A DNA stretch of 64,000 nt from Sinonovacula constricta (Eukaryota > Mollusca > Bivalvia > Cardiida > Solecurtidae). Position numbers and translations under genes: made by a program. The stretch covers positions 22,620,011-22,684,010 of the forward strand of contig CM017556.1 in the NCBI GenBank assembly GCA_007844125.1, written 5' to 3'. This document shows positions 37,493 through 50,629 of the stretch, piece after piece; position 1 is the first letter of the stretch; each line of letters opens with the position of its first letter. A model generated the notes under the pieces. The model saw nothing but the letters and a program-made list of their open reading frames with translations, was not told where the DNA came from and did no database searches.

Positions 37493-39429
37493 TTCATAAA
37501 ATGTTATGCATTTTATTGTCAGAGGAACTGACCCATCACACATTATAAAATTCGACTTTCACTAAAGTGCACATAAAGTAGAAGGTTATGAGTAAAAATA
37601 TGATGATAAGTACATAAACCTGTTTACAGGGAGAGTGTATGCCACTTTCAACCGTCACACGTCATACATGATTGTCGTGTTAGATGAACCGTCCTTTGAC
37701 AAACTAAGCAGGTTACTGGTTGGGAAACAATACCAGTTTACCACATTAAATGCGGGCCGATTTGTCACTATAGCTCTATGAGGCTAAGTAACAACACAGT
37801 ACCACGTTATGGATCATGTATTCGGTCGAGCTCAGCAGTGTGAATTTTAAAAGTCTTCTTTCATTTAGTGTTGCAATTTATAACCCCACTTGCATCAGTT
37901 TATGACAGACTGACATACCAGTGAAACAGTTGTTCTGCTACGGCATTAATACTGTGTGATGCCGCCTTTCGTTTTACAACAAATCATACAAAATGCTTAG
38001 AATTACTTTTTGTCGCGCTGGAGAGTGAAATAGTAGTAAATCGTTAGGTTGGTGGTTTCCTGTGGCAATCAGTATGTCTGTATTCACCACCAACACCAAA
38101 GAAGACGTGAAGCAACAAACAATACCTTTCGCGATATTTTATCGACATTTAAATTATCGACCAATATATTATCAGAGAAAGTCATAAAAATTCAGATGTT
38201 CAGAAAAAAGTAGCACACTACTAAACGTAGACAGGGAAGGATTTTAGTAAATAAAGAAAGTCGGTACCCCCAGGTCTTTTTATAGACGGCATCCCAGTTT
38301 CAGTGTTTTTATAGATTATATATCAGGGTTACTCGGTGCATTTCCACTTGAGCAGGTATTGATGCTGCAATGGACATAGTACAGTGGCTTAGGTACATGT
38401 ACACGCAACAGGTACGCAGTTAATGAGTGCAGCTAGGTTTCCGTTGAAGGTTTGGCCAAGCATGTTGAAACCGTGTCTGCCCAGACAGTACTTGTTTAAA
38501 GAAATCCAGTACTTATGTATTAGGGTGTGTTGTTTACAGTAATGTTACATTGAGTCGCCGTAAGCAGATTAAATTCGTAAATAAGCAAACCGGCTTAAAG
38601 CAGTATGGACGTCGTAAGTTAACATGTATCTTTTATTGTTATTAATTTATTTGGAAACGGTCGAACCATTGCTAAACCATATTAAACATTGGGTGAATGT
38701 ATCCAAGATTATTATTTATTTACATATGTATTTTCCTTAAAATGTGGGTCAAATGAAAAACGTTATAACGGCATTAAAAGCTCCCTCTGACCTAAATATT
38801 ATAAAACTACACTTGTGACAATATACGTTATGTGTAAACGTTTATTGATAGAGTGCTGAAGATTTTTAGATAAATGTATGATTGGGTCACGTGAAGTGAC
38901 AATAAGCGTTATATACCGGCGCTAAAAGGTGTCCACGGTGCTTTAATCTCTTTTATTCTACATTAATTTACAAGAAAACCCAAATATTGTATACTTGCTT
39001 AACAACTGCATGCCATGGTAACAAGATAATATATCGACAGAGACTCAGCAAAAGACTAGTATATATCCTAATCAGACAGCTTCCAGGGTGTGTAGGTTGG
39101 CTGATCTTGAATTCATTATTTGCTTATAAGACTGATCAAATTAAGTAATGTTGTAATTAGGTTAAATGAAGGTCGACAATTGCGTCATACGTTCGTGATA
39201 TTTACTGAATCAACCCATTCATCAGTGCATAGAAACAGTTGTCACGCCATAGATATCGAAATATTCTCCGATATGGCCATCTGTATATCTATTTTGCATG
39301 ACTAGGCAACCTAAGAGAAGCGTACAAATCCATCGCTTGGAGAACGATGGCAAGATACAATCAGGTGGATTCCGTTTTCAATGCTTTACATCTTTCTATT
39401 TTCATTGTTGTCTCTAATTAAGTAACAGA
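37493..39429. other. AT-rich DNA without assigned features
   Basis: No open frame over about 60 codons and no domain. No copy of families A-I was noticed. Confidence 0.45.
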
Positions 39430-39813
<384 letters not shown>

Positions 39814-39996
39814 AGCAGTAATTTTAAGACATCTATTAACATTTATTAAACTAATAAATTGGGGACAAACAAAGTTCATAAAAGAATGAAACAGATCCGA
39901 CCATTTACAATTAATATAGGTTAGTAAGTACATCTGACACTGATTTATATTTACTTAGTTTACTGTTATGACTGCTAATAAAGGTAGCAAGGAACG

Positions 39997-40221
39997 TTGT
40001 CGTACAAGCGACCAATGAAATTTACGATCCACCACATCCGTCCAAAGAGACAACCATGTTTAATTGAACACTCTCCAGTCACGAGATCTCGTCTCGATAA
40101 CATTGCCATTGTAACACAGCCAGTGCCTACCATTGGTCAACCATCCATACACCAGCCACAGTTGCCGTTGCTTAACCTCGCACCTTTGGAAGACGATTAC
40201 GTCGCGTCGTTAAAGAAATAA
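39997..40221 (+). other. Unrecognised 74-codon open frame, possible exon
   Basis: Reads as a Pro-, Gln- and Arg-rich segment (for example IRPKRQP and QPQLPLLNLAPLEDDY) ending in TAA. Base composition is more balanced than the flanks and third positions look less AT-biased, which is why I note it. I recognise no domain, find no second copy in the window, and see no convincing splice sites. It may be a decayed transposon segment or a terminal exon. Confidence 0.2.
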
Positions 40222-40319
40222 CCCAGCAGCCAGGCTTGTTTGAAGTGCTAATATTATTTCTACCTCTGTGTTCGTTACACAACCTTTCTAAGTGCGCTCT
40301 AAGTGACTAGATAATTTAT

Positions 40320-41760
40320 CAAACAGCAAAAATCCATAAACGATGGCAATGGGTCGGTGAGTCTGCAAAGGGCCAAGTTGATTACTTATATCGGGGTTAT
40401 AGGCCTCCAAGATCGCACTTTCTAAGGGGTTTCTCAAATGCAAGCAGTGAAAACGAAAACATAATTTGAAACAGCTGACATATTGATGACTTATTCTAAG
40501 AACTAACTTAAGATGTCAATAAAAAGACGAAAGAAAGAAGTGACTAAATTAATAATAGTGTCCACATTGTATTTATGTGAAGGGGTAAGTATTATTTCTA
40601 TAAGTACATCTACAAAAAGTTTTGATTGTAAAATGAATTAGAATCAAGGAAAAAGTGACTAGAGAAGAAGTGATAATGATTGTATTATCCTGTAGGTGTG
40701 CCGATGCAATGGACGTACCGAAGTCAAAAGTACGTTAAATGAATATGCACGTCATAATCCTGATAGGATGAATACAAATTACTATGTAGATTACATGCAC
40801 GGGATAAATTTTACGATCGCCACAAGAAACATTGTTTTGATCATGAATAAAATTTTAACTCATTCCTATAAGTATTGCAATATATATTAAAAATTTGAAA
40901 ACAGCCACAGGACAGAAGCATTCATGCGCCAGTCAAATGCAATAAGAAATATCAATAGTAATATGAGCATTATAATATATTAAAACTTTGACAAGGCATG
41001 GGACAAATGTATTCACATGCATGCCAAATGTAAAACTAAGAACAATTCTGCAACGAGTCATGAAACAAAAAATGCAAACCCAACAGCTACTGCCTTGGAA
41101 CATTTAGTCGACAAAAGGGACCGACTTGGGTGGTTAAACCGGTCTTGCAGATCTCTAACCTCGCACTTTCTGAGGGGTTTCTCAAATGCAAGCAATGAAA
41201 AGAAAACCAATCTATTTTATTAAAAATGTCCAAGAAATGGCGTTTTCTTAGATTATCTTTGACATCGTTAAAACGAAAGTAGTGACCTGATTGGTATATA
41301 CTGTCAACATGGTATTTAGAAGAAAGAGTATTTTTTCTATTAGAAGAACTACGCCAAATTGTTGATTGTAAATGAAAATAAATTTTGGAATAAAGAAAAA
41401 ATGACCAGAGAAGAGTGTAAATTCTCGTACAACCTGTTCATATGTAACACTTACAACAAAACGAAGCATTATACAAAATAGAGCAAACCTTTCGGTTACG
41501 GCCTTGAAACGGTCAGTCAGATAAAGGGCAAGCTGGAGTGCTTCAACCGGTTTTACAAAGCTCTAACCTCGCACTTCCTAAGGGGCTTCCCAAGCAGTCA
41601 AAATGTTTTGAAACATAATTGGCCAATTATGACGTCAATAAAACAGTTTTGACGTAATTAAAATAGTATCTTCATTGTATTCGGCTGAAAGGATAATTAT
41701 TATTTCTATTAGAACAGCTACACAAAATTCTTTAGCCGCAAGCTATTGTGTCCTTAGATA
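40320..41760 (+). repeat. Family E array, three diverged units
   Basis: The landmark ATCGCACTTTCTAAGGGGTT recurs in near form at about 40,410, 41,155 and 41,565. Each time it is followed by AAGCAGTGAAAA-like sequence, a TCTATTAGAA-like block and a GATTGTAAATGAA-like block. Between units 1 and 2 a roughly 100-bp stretch is itself duplicated (40,885 and 40,985). The frame at 41,017-41,223 is inside unit 2. Non-coding. Confidence 0.7.
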
Positions 41761-42547
41761 GTGTGGTTTAAACATTGGACAGGCTTAGCTTAATCTGGTA
41801 TAGTCGGTTGGGAAACGAAGTATTTCAAGTTATATAAATCCCATTCGAACATTCTCTTCCTGGGCAGAACAAGTACTCGGGTAGTAACTACATAGAGCAA
41901 TGTACAGTAAATACTAAAATGTCTTGCACAAAGACGAACATTCTTCGTCGGATCGGGATTTTTATAACTGATGTGCAGTTTCAAATAAGCACTTGCTAGA
42001 GTGTACAGCTTTTAATTTTAAGAATAAGTTGTGTTTTTGTCATACTGTAAAATGTCTACAGTCTGAAGTCTTGTCAGGGGTTCTACCTAATATTAATTTG
42101 GGGGTCTTTCTTCAGAAGTTACAAGTAGTTTTACCACAGTGTACGTGTAACGTGTTCCTCTCTAGGCGGAAATTGTCAGTTTTCTAGATAAAAACCACAT
42201 TTCACACCAAGCCAGCCAACAAAAGCATTGTTATTTCCAATTAAAAAAGTAAATACAGACGGTTAAGACATGTTCTGTTACTTTTCAATGTGTGTATATT
42301 TAATTATAGATTATGTTATTCGAAGTCAAATCAACTCTTTAGACCTTGTATACTAATAGAAAAGAATGACATACTCAAAGTAAGTCCGCAAAAATAGTTG
42401 TCAGCATATTGTAAAGTTTCGTATTGTGATGCAGCTATCGATTACAGCCTATCAAATCTTGTCACAATGTCACCATTATGCTTAAGTGCAGTTGCGTGTT
42501 AAAATTGGTTTCCGGACGTTTAGACAAACTTTTTCTCAAAGAACCAA
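41761..42547. other. Unassigned DNA between the E array and MITE copy 2
   Basis: Two 64-codon frames on opposite strands (41,790-41,984 and 41,993-42,187) carry no recognisable domain. Confidence 0.4.
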
Positions 42548-42975
42548 ATAAGCCAATCAATCGGAACTTCTCGAATAATTAACGAATCATCTCTTGGATA
42601 TGTACTATGTACATATGTACTATGTAGGTAGTGGAATCACCTCGGCCATTTCCCTAAATAGGATTACTTTTGTGACAGACGTCCATAGTAGCTCGGATGA
42701 CAGCTCACTACAGTACGATGCCTATAAACCCTCAATTTGTTGTAGCTTTACATTTAATTCATCCATTTTTAATTTACCCAGACACACATCTGTCAAACGA
42801 TGCCATTGTTTATGGGGTTTTCTGCGAACTACATTTTAGACATTCTGCTTCCTACTTCCTACTTCCGGCGAGCAAAACCATCGTGATTTCCGTAAGTATC
42901 ATTGCATCAGATGCATCTGAGGGATTATTGTTTCGTTGACGGAATTACCCGAGGAGTTCCGATTAATAAGGCAAT
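42548..42975 (+). mobile_element. TIR element (MITE family C), copy 2, with 10-bp target duplication
   Basis: The element spans 42,558-42,965 (408 bp). It starts CAATCGGAACTTCTCG and ends GAGGAGTTCCGATTA, where the last base differs from the family end. Flanks ATAAGCCAAT (42,548-42,557) and ATAAGGCAAT (42,966-42,975) form a 10-bp target duplication with one mismatch. The interior aligns with copy 1 throughout, including GTGACAGACGTC, CACTACAGTACGATGCCT and TCTGTCAAACGATG. A short TATGTACTATGTAC duplication makes it longer. The open frame of copies 1 and 3 is broken here by frameshifts. Confidence 0.9.
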
Positions 42976-43009
42976 GTTACCTGAAAAGGATCTGCAGACT
43001 GCTGCTCAG

Positions 43010-43275
43010 TAAGGTCCTACTAGATCTGTGTGAAAAGTGAAGCATACATCACCATACAAATCAGAGCAAACAAGTATTTCCTATCTGAACCACGCTGCAG
43101 AAATAGATTTTTTTTTAAACCAAGAAAACTATGTGACAACTTATTTTTGAGATCACTTTCGTGCTTATTAAATTTGTAAAACAATGAACATTTTTCTGTC
43201 TAACAATAACAGTTGTCTCCAAAATCGCCTTTCTTTAGACTAAAGTATGAAGGTATGCAGTGCTGATGCACAAAT
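43010..43275 (+). repeat. Family A repeat, copy 3
   Basis: Blocks AGTATTTCCTATCTGAACCA, CACGCTGCAGAAATAG, ACTATGTGACAACTTAT and CGTGCTTATTAAATTTG follow the family order. It starts only 35 bp after the MITE copy 2 target duplication. Confidence 0.75.
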
Positions 43276-45029
43276 TTTGCAAAGCAGTCTTAAGATATTT
43301 TTATTTATTATAAGCCACCTTTAAAATAGTAACACTAAGTAATAATCGCACTTAACTACTGAACTAAAAAATGAACCGTGTCGCATAAAATGAAGGCCTT
43401 CAAAAATATAGCATCTTTACGCTACGCGATGCTTTTATCACAAACAAATACCAGTCTTATCTAAAAAATTAGCCTTTTGTACGTGTACATTTACATATGA
43501 GAGAATATTTTATGCGAAATTTAGTCAATTCCTAATTTTACCATTAGCAGACGTATAAAGAAATACAGGGCATTGGTTACTAAGTGGGGAGAACATCATT
43601 CCCCGGCTTCTGAACAACGATACTATATTTTTATCTACTCATTTTTTGTCTTATCGAAAATCTGTATCATGCATTTGAACATCATTTAAATATCAGACCA
43701 CATTAAACATTGTTAAATTAGATTTTATGTCTGGCAGACTAATACAAATAGACAGAGCACGCTAAGTTAGCAAAACCATTGGCACGCGTTTCGTTGTGTC
43801 AGGACTTTATGGGTTGGTGATTTTTTGTTTCTTGTCAGAATATATATATAAGCCATACTTTACCAATAGCAGACAAAGGAATTAAGATGAGAACAAGACA
43901 CGCAAAGCAAGCCCAAGAATTATATTGGCCTATGTTTAGTGGATCTACATACATATTAGAATACACTGTCATCATAAGGTAACCGCATTATCTACATTTG
44001 ATTTTATTTACAAGTCTACTTTCCATTAGCCAGAATAAATTTGTTTGGGTCTTTCTTAAACTGGAATTCCGACTGCTTATTTGTATTGTAAAGAAAACAA
44101 GAAAACAACATAATGAATAAAGTATTAGACACGGATAACTGCTTCAAACAGTCATTTACATATAATTATGTTATTTGGAACCATTTAAAATCATTAAATG
44201 AGAAGAATTTAGAAATTTAAGACGTTCATGGGATCATTTTATTTAAGTTTTATATTGGGTCGTCGTAGTTTGCCTTGTTTGTTGATCAATTCACGCCTAG
44301 AGAGGTTTAGAGAGCTCCATTTGAGGACTTAAACTGCTAACATTGGCACCAGATGCTCCCATAAGATGTCTACTACACTAGTTCGAAGTTCTAAACAACA
44401 AGTAGTTGTATGTAGCCAGATCCTTGTATCGTATATTTTTGTAGACGATTAAGGCAATAAGTTGTTTGCCCATGCCAATCCTATATACGTAGTGGATTAC
44501 TTATTCAAATGTTGTATTATGATATTCGGCAATTCAAAGTTCAGGTTCTGTGACTCACCATTAGTTTTAGCATTAGATATATAAAGAACTGTACAAATAA
44601 ACGACAATATTGTCAATTTATTGATATTCTTGTTGTTAAAGTTTTGGGGGCTCATCCCGGAAAGTACGCCTTGTATATTGTGTGACTGTTTGGTCTTAGC
44701 CCTTGTTTCTTTACATTAGCATTTTGATTGGCTAAAATTGTCGACTGGCTATTGTTCTTTTGACATTAAACATTATATTGATGTTTTATTAAGAGAGTTT
44801 GTCGCATACATGTATAGTCATAAATATTGGGCATTACCATAGCATAACCATAAAATTACGATTAAATTGCTTTTAAATTACCATACGTCTTTTCTCGAAC
44901 TCTGAATTGGTTCATAAGTACATCTTTATGTCAATTTAAATACATTTTATTTCCAGCTATTAAATACCGATCAAATAAATAACAATTGTATGCATCTCTA
45001 TAAAATAAAAGCATGCAGTTCTCCTACTT
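43276..45029. other. AT-rich DNA without assigned features
   Basis: No coding signal and no repeat match beyond short AT runs. Confidence 0.45.
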
Positions 45030-45310
45030 AAGCATAGATCCGAGATCAGCAGACTCGAATCTACATATTTGGACGATTGTGTTCAGTTTCCATGGCGACC
45101 GAGACCTTCAATAACATTATGTCCATTATCTCTTTGGTATGATGCCAGGAATGCGAAATATTGTCATCCGGACCGTTGGCAATCAGCTCTTATTTGTTGA
45201 TTTTTCGAAGGTAAATGAAAATAAGCATTGCCCTGATGTGTGGTGTGCGTGACATCAGAGATCGGAGTCGATACAAACGGTATCAGGAAATTTAAAGTTG
45301 GGTTCCAGTT
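45030..45310 (+). repeat. Family I repeat, copy 1
   Basis: Shares CATATTTGGACGATTGTG, TTTCCATGGCGACCGAGACC, TCAATAACATTATGTCC and GTGACATCAG-GATCGGAG blocks with the other five copies. Confidence 0.75.
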
Positions 45311-45539
45311 AATAAAACAACGAAAAATGGTACTTCCAGGGCTATTTAAGTGTTTTGTTCTATAAAATCACCAGTATTATTTAGAAAACTATATTTTAGG
45401 GATCGTATATGGCAATAAGAACCAAAAGACGTGACGCGGACAGGTTTTTTAATACCTTATACATGTATGAAATCAAAAAGTTATAGCTTTATGCTTTCTT
45501 TCATAAAAGAAAATCACCTCTTGCCATTTCATGCTTACA

Positions 45540-45840
45540 ATAAATCGCGTATACCAAGACCCGGGCCTCCATATTTGGACGAAAATGCTTGGTTTCCATG
45601 ACAACCGAATCTTCAATAACACTTTCTTCGTTATCTCTCTGGTCCCGATGCCAAAAGCGCGGATTGCTATCCTCAGAACTAATACTAGTCGTTTCATGTT
45701 ACAATATTTATTTAGGGTCACCGGAAATAAGTATTGGTCTAGTGTGTAGTTGGCATTAAAACAGCGATAGGAACCGAGACAGTCCGATATCAGGATACGT
45801 ATTACGTATTACATGGTACGCATAAGTTAGATGTTTACTA
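45540..45840 (+). repeat. Family I repeat, copy 2
   Basis: CCTCCATATTTGGACGAAAA, TTTCCATGACAACCGAATC and ACCGAGACAGTCCGATATCA in family order. It lies about 230 bp after copy 1, with the 82-codon minus frame inside it. Confidence 0.8.
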
Positions 45841-46263
45841 AATTTAACGACCTGGGATGTTGATCGTTGTATTACAGAATGAAATGTAACTGGCTGATTT
45901 TAAAGTTTTTCTGTTCTCTCATCCAATAGGAGTATATTTGCATTGTGAAAATGAATTGTTTCTTTACCCGATATTAGTTTGTGGTTAAAACTGGCTTTGA
46001 TCTAAATTACGTTTGTCTTCTTTATTCATATTTTGCCATCTTGCTAAAGAGGGGATTCAATTCTATTTACAATGTATTGTCTCATGACAGCATTTTAGGA
46101 ACGCCATCGTGGCTTTGCTCACCAGTTCTCCTGAAGTTTTTTTTTCTTTATTACGTATCCACAAGTGTCAAATTCACCTAATAAAGGATGTCCCTGCAAC
46201 AAGGAAAATGCCATACAAATATATATTTTTTGTCTTCCTTAAGATAGCGCAAATGTTTTGCTG

Positions 46264-46366
46264 TAGCTCCAATTGAAGAGTATAAAAATTATTGTTAAAA
46301 TGCTTCAAAACTTGGGCTTGAGGGTTCGAATCCCAGTATGGGCACAAATGGTCAACTCTTTTTTTT
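46264..46366 (+). pseudogene. tRNA-like sequence followed by a T8 run
   Basis: A-box-like TAGCTCCAATTGAAGAG at 46,264-46,280 and an exact B-box GGTTCGAATCC at 46,323-46,333 are spaced as in tRNA genes. A run of eight T (46,359-46,366) could act as a pol III terminator. The acceptor stem does not pair, so I read it as a tRNA pseudogene or SINE head rather than a gene. Confidence 0.4.
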
Positions 46367-47089
46367 CCATTTTTTACTTTACAAAAATTCCTTCATTACT
46401 CTACCATGTTAGGAAGGAAACATGTATAATTTAATTTTATTTTTGTAAATGAATTTTAATTTATGATTTGTGCTAAATTTGATTACAAATTATTTACCTG
46501 GTATATTCAAAACCTAAAAAATCAAAACCATGTGGTGAAATTATTTTCATTTTGCAGCATCAACCAAAATACTTTAGAGAGCATTTTAGGCAACCCTGAA
46601 ATAAATCGTGTGGCAATCGAGAGCTCGGTGATTTTTGTAATAAGCAGAAAAATCGTGACAATCGGTCTTAAACGAGTTGGGTTTGCAAACAATTTATTTG
46701 GGATAGTTTGAGTCGAACCAACACGTTTGGTTGGTTTGTCTAATGCTATATCTTTTTTTCCAAATAATGGTACTCAATAGCAATACCCTTCTCCTAAAGA
46801 GGATATAACATAATATTTGAAGTTTGCTTATTTCTAAAAAGGAGACGCATTTGATATCTATTTTAGAAAACAAAAATATCCATAAATTTAAAACTGGATG
46901 GAGAATTTTATTAATATTTGGCATACACGTCAACATTAAAGCATACAACTCATCAGTTGTGTTAAATTTCAAATTCTATATATTTTCTATTACACTTGCT
47001 TTGCCTTAAGGCTCCAGCACCGCTCTTGTATTTTTATGAATCCGTTTTCAAGGCCCATAGCTCTTGCACGTTTATATTAACCATAAATT

Positions 47090-47380
47090 CTAGTTCTCCA
47101 TACTAAGATGTCCATATTTGAACTTTAAAGATAAGTTCATGCGGTAGCTGAGACTGTAATTGCCATCATATGCGTAATCTACGTCGTGTAAATACTAAGA
47201 ACTCGCATTTCTGTCATTCGGAGTGGCAGCAGTCATCTCTCGTTGGATTATTTATCCGGGGTTCATTGAAAAAGTATTGGACTAGTGTGATCATTGCATG
47301 ACATCAACGTAAGGAAGCAAGACAGTCCGATATCTGGATAGATATTACATGATTACCACAAGCTTAGTGAATGCATCGCT
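47090..47380 (+). repeat. Family I repeat, copy 3
   Basis: The 3' part is clear: TTGGATTATTTATCCGG, AAAGTATTGGACTAGTGTG and GACAGTCCGATATCTGGATA. The 5' part is diverged. Confidence 0.7.
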
Positions 47381-47389
47381 TTGCAATTC

Positions 47390-47760
47390 ATGCTAAACCC
47401 TAAATCTTATATCCGCAGATCCAAACCTCCATATTTGACGAGTATGCTCGGTGTCCATGACAACGATACTTTCAATAACTTAATGTCCGTCTTTTTTTTT
47501 TTTTTTTTTTTTGCTCTCAATGCTTATAACGAAAATTCCTGTTATTCGGACCGATACCAGTTGTCTCTTGTTGGGTTATACATCCTGTGTCCTCGGAAAA
47601 ATATGTGGCTGATGTCTGATTTGCGTGACATCGGCAATAGAAACCGAGACAGTCCGATATCAGGAAAGATATTGCGAGATGAGATTAAGGTTGATGTTCA
47701 GTATATAAAATAACTGAGATTGCAGTCGATATAATGCAGGGAGCGCATGGTTATTCCACA
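47390..47760 (+). repeat. Family I repeat, copy 4, with internal T21 run
   Basis: CCTCCATATTTGACGAGTAT, GTGTCCATGACAACGATAC and ACCGAGACAGTCCGATATCA match the family. A 21-T homopolymer at 47,492-47,512 replaces a TATCTCTTTGG-like segment of other copies. The 110-codon frame across it is repeat-derived. Confidence 0.8.
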
Positions 47761-48059
47761 CATAGAAAAGTGTTTTGTTTAAAGAAATAATTTTCTGATG
47801 ACAGTATTTATTAATTTTCATAAAGTTTTATTTATGTTTTAGTTACTCGGAAAATCGATGTTTCAAATTATGTTTATGAATTTCGTTAACATTATTAATT
47901 AGCTTACCATTGCTATTCTCAAAGTTCGCCTGGAATTAAAAGTTGGTTATGTTCCGGAAGTTACGTACAGGATCGGAGAACAAAGACCATATGTAATCAA
48001 GTAGTCATATCTTCATGTTGCTTGCGACAAAAAGAGCCCTCATTTGGCATTTTCACGAG

Positions 48060-48410
48060 AAACCGTAAATCGTTTATCCGCAAAGCCAAATCTTCATTTA
48101 TGAAATATTATGTTAGGTTTCCAGCGATACCCTCAATTATTATTAGCGTTATCTCTATATCCCCGTTGGTAAGAACGCAAATTCCTGTCATGCCGACAGA
48201 TAAATGCCATCTCTTGATGGATAATTTATCCGACGTCCATTCGGAAATAAATTTTAGCCTAGTGTCTGGTTCTAGTGTGACATCACCGAAAGGACCTGAG
48301 ACAGGCGGATATCATGATAAATATTACAGTATACGCCCATGATAGGTGTCAAGAAGATAGAACAACAGGGATATTGATCAAAATATTGTGCGAACTCTAC
48401 GGTAACGTTT
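48060..48410 (+). repeat. Family I repeat, copy 5
   Basis: TTTCCAGCGATACCCTCAAT, GATGGATAATTTATCCGACG, TAGCCTAGTGTCTGG and GATAGGTGTCAAGAAGATAG follow family order. The 106-codon frame is contained in it. Confidence 0.75.
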
Positions 48411-48600
48411 CAAAAAGTGATTTGTTATATAAATTATATTTGCATTGTAAAAAATAAAAAGTATTTTGGCTTAGTATATTGAATATTTTTATCTCATTTC
48501 ATATCGTTTGGCTCAATTTTGGCTCTCTACTAATTCATAAGGTGATTAACAATAATGTTAATGCATTTATCACAAAAAGATTGACTAATCAAATAAAAAA

Positions 48601-49206
48601 AAATAAGAAAACTTGATAAATAACGTAATGTTAATGTATTCTGTAAAGAAGTCTGGATAAATAACGAAATGTAAATGTGTTTTGTAAAGAAAGCTTGATA
48701 AATCACGTAATGTAAATGTATTTTGTAAAGAAAGCCTGATAAATAACGTAATGTTAATGCTTTTTGTAAAGAAAGCTTGATAAATAACGCAGTGTTAATG
48801 TATTTTGTAAAGAAAGCATGATAACTAACGTTATGTTAATGTATTTTGTAAAGAAATATTGATAACTTACGTAATGTTAATGCATGTTGTAAAGAAAGCT
48901 TGATAAATAACGTCATGCTAATGTATTTTGTAAAGAAAGCTTGATAACTAACGCTATGTTAATGTATTTTGTAAAGAAAAATTGATAACTAATGTAATGT
49001 TAATGTATTTTGTAACGAAAGCTTGAAACCTAACGTAATGTTAATGTATTTTATAAAGAAAGCTTGATAACTAACGTAATGTTAATGTTTTTTTTCTAAA
49101 GAAAGCTTGAAACTAATGTAACGTTAATGTATTTCGTAAAGAAAGCTTAATAACTAACACCATCTTAATGCATTTTATAAAGAAAACTTGATAAATAACG
49201 TATCAC
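48601..49206. repeat. 41-bp minisatellite, 15 units
   Basis: Head-to-tail 41-bp units with the core AAAGAAAGCTTGATAA-TAACG followed by TAATGTTAATGTATTTTGT. Fifteen units can be counted. Variants AAATAACG and ACTAACG are interspersed. It sits between family I copies 5 and 6. Confidence 0.95.
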
Positions 49207-49384
49207 TTTTCTGCTGTATAGACCACACAGAACATGGAGATTGGCCACTTGCATGTAAATACAAATGCAAACATAAAAACAGATGCCACTACCAAATAAC
49301 ACTTGTGACAAAATGTAGCGGACTAATAAATGTCGTCTTTGTGTACTTTTAACAAAATCGACGACCTTGCCATTTTTGTAATAA

Positions 49385-49790
49385 CATTATATCCTAGATC
49401 CTAGATCAGGATTCCATATATGATTATGCACTGTTTCCATGACAACTGTTACCTACAATAACATAATGCTCGTTATTTCCCCGATCTCGACTCCAACGAC
49501 GCGAATTTCTGGCACCCCCGACATTTGTCTCCTGTTGGATTATTTATCCGCCGTCCACTGAAAAAAGTATTTGCCTAGCGTGAGGTTTATGTATATCAGC
49601 GATAGGACCTAGACAGTCCGATATCAAGATACATATTTCATGTTCCGCTCAAGATAGGTGTCCCGAAGATGAAAAACGTAAGATTATGGTCGATACAATG
49701 CAGGAAGTGTGCTCGTGTTCCTCGGAACCGAGACAGTCTGATGCTCATTACAGGATACGTCCAAGCTATATTTGCAGCAAATAAAACGAA
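49385..49790 (+). repeat. Family I repeat, copy 6
   Basis: CTGTTTCCATGACAACTGTT, TTGGATTATTTATCCGCCGT, ACAGTCCGATATCAAGATAC and GATAGGTGTCCCGAAGATG match. A second ACCGAGACAGTCTGAT end block at 49,727-49,742 suggests a truncated extra copy at the 3' edge. Confidence 0.8.
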
Positions 49791-50064
49791 AGGGGTGTTG
49801 AACAGTGTATTAATTGTTGCACTTTTACTGTATTGATTTGACTTTTAAGATGTGTGATAAGTCTTTTGATATGTCTTTTTTCTGATACTGTAACGCTATT
49901 TTTATGATTACGCTAATACTTATGGAAATTAATTGATTTGTGGTCATTTTTTCTTTAGCTATATATAACTTGTAACAGAACTATATAAAGTATTTTAAAA
50001 ATATATTTATAGTTGTATTTAAGAACATAAGTTACTTTAATTATCATTTAAAGGTAGTATCCGA

Positions 50065-50420
50065 AAGGTAGTATTGTGACCTGAATAGATCCTGTGAAAT
50101 GCTGTTTAATTATGTCCAACACTTATGTGAAAATTGAGGTATGACACACACACACGTCATAATAAATGTGTTTATCTGAGCCACGATGCACTTAATATTT
50201 ATTAGCTTTTTAAACTAAGCAAGTTATGTGACGATTTCTTTTTAAACAAAGTTATACCCTGATCTGGGCAATCCGCTCTGACATCGAATTTTGGCAAAAA
50301 TCATCATCGTGCTTATTCATAGATATAAAAATGATGTAGCGACCGATAAGGTCGTATTGCAAATGTCTTTCTTAAGAGTTGTGTAAATTTTCATGCAGAA
50401 ATTGTGCTAAAAGCCCCCAA
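50065..50420 (+). repeat. Family A repeat, copy 4
   Basis: TATCTGAGCCACGATGCA, TTATGTGACGATTTCTTTTT, CCGCTCTGACATCGAATTTT and ATCGTGCTTATTCATAGATA follow the family order. Confidence 0.75.
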
Positions 50421-50629
50421 AACACAGGCAACATAATTATTCTTACATATATGAGAATTGCAAACTGTAGGGTACCATCTTTAAAGCAATATATTTACAT
50501 AGAAACAAAGTAAAGCAAAGTTCTTAAAGTTTAACTAAGATAGGACTAATACTAACAATCACAAAATTACCGTCACACTCTGCCTTGGAAAGAAATTATT
50601 CTACTTAGACTTCTGTGTGGCAAGAGAAG

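Noticed and set aside
48601..49206. Second CRISPR-like array
   Set aside because: Contiguous 41-bp units without spacers.
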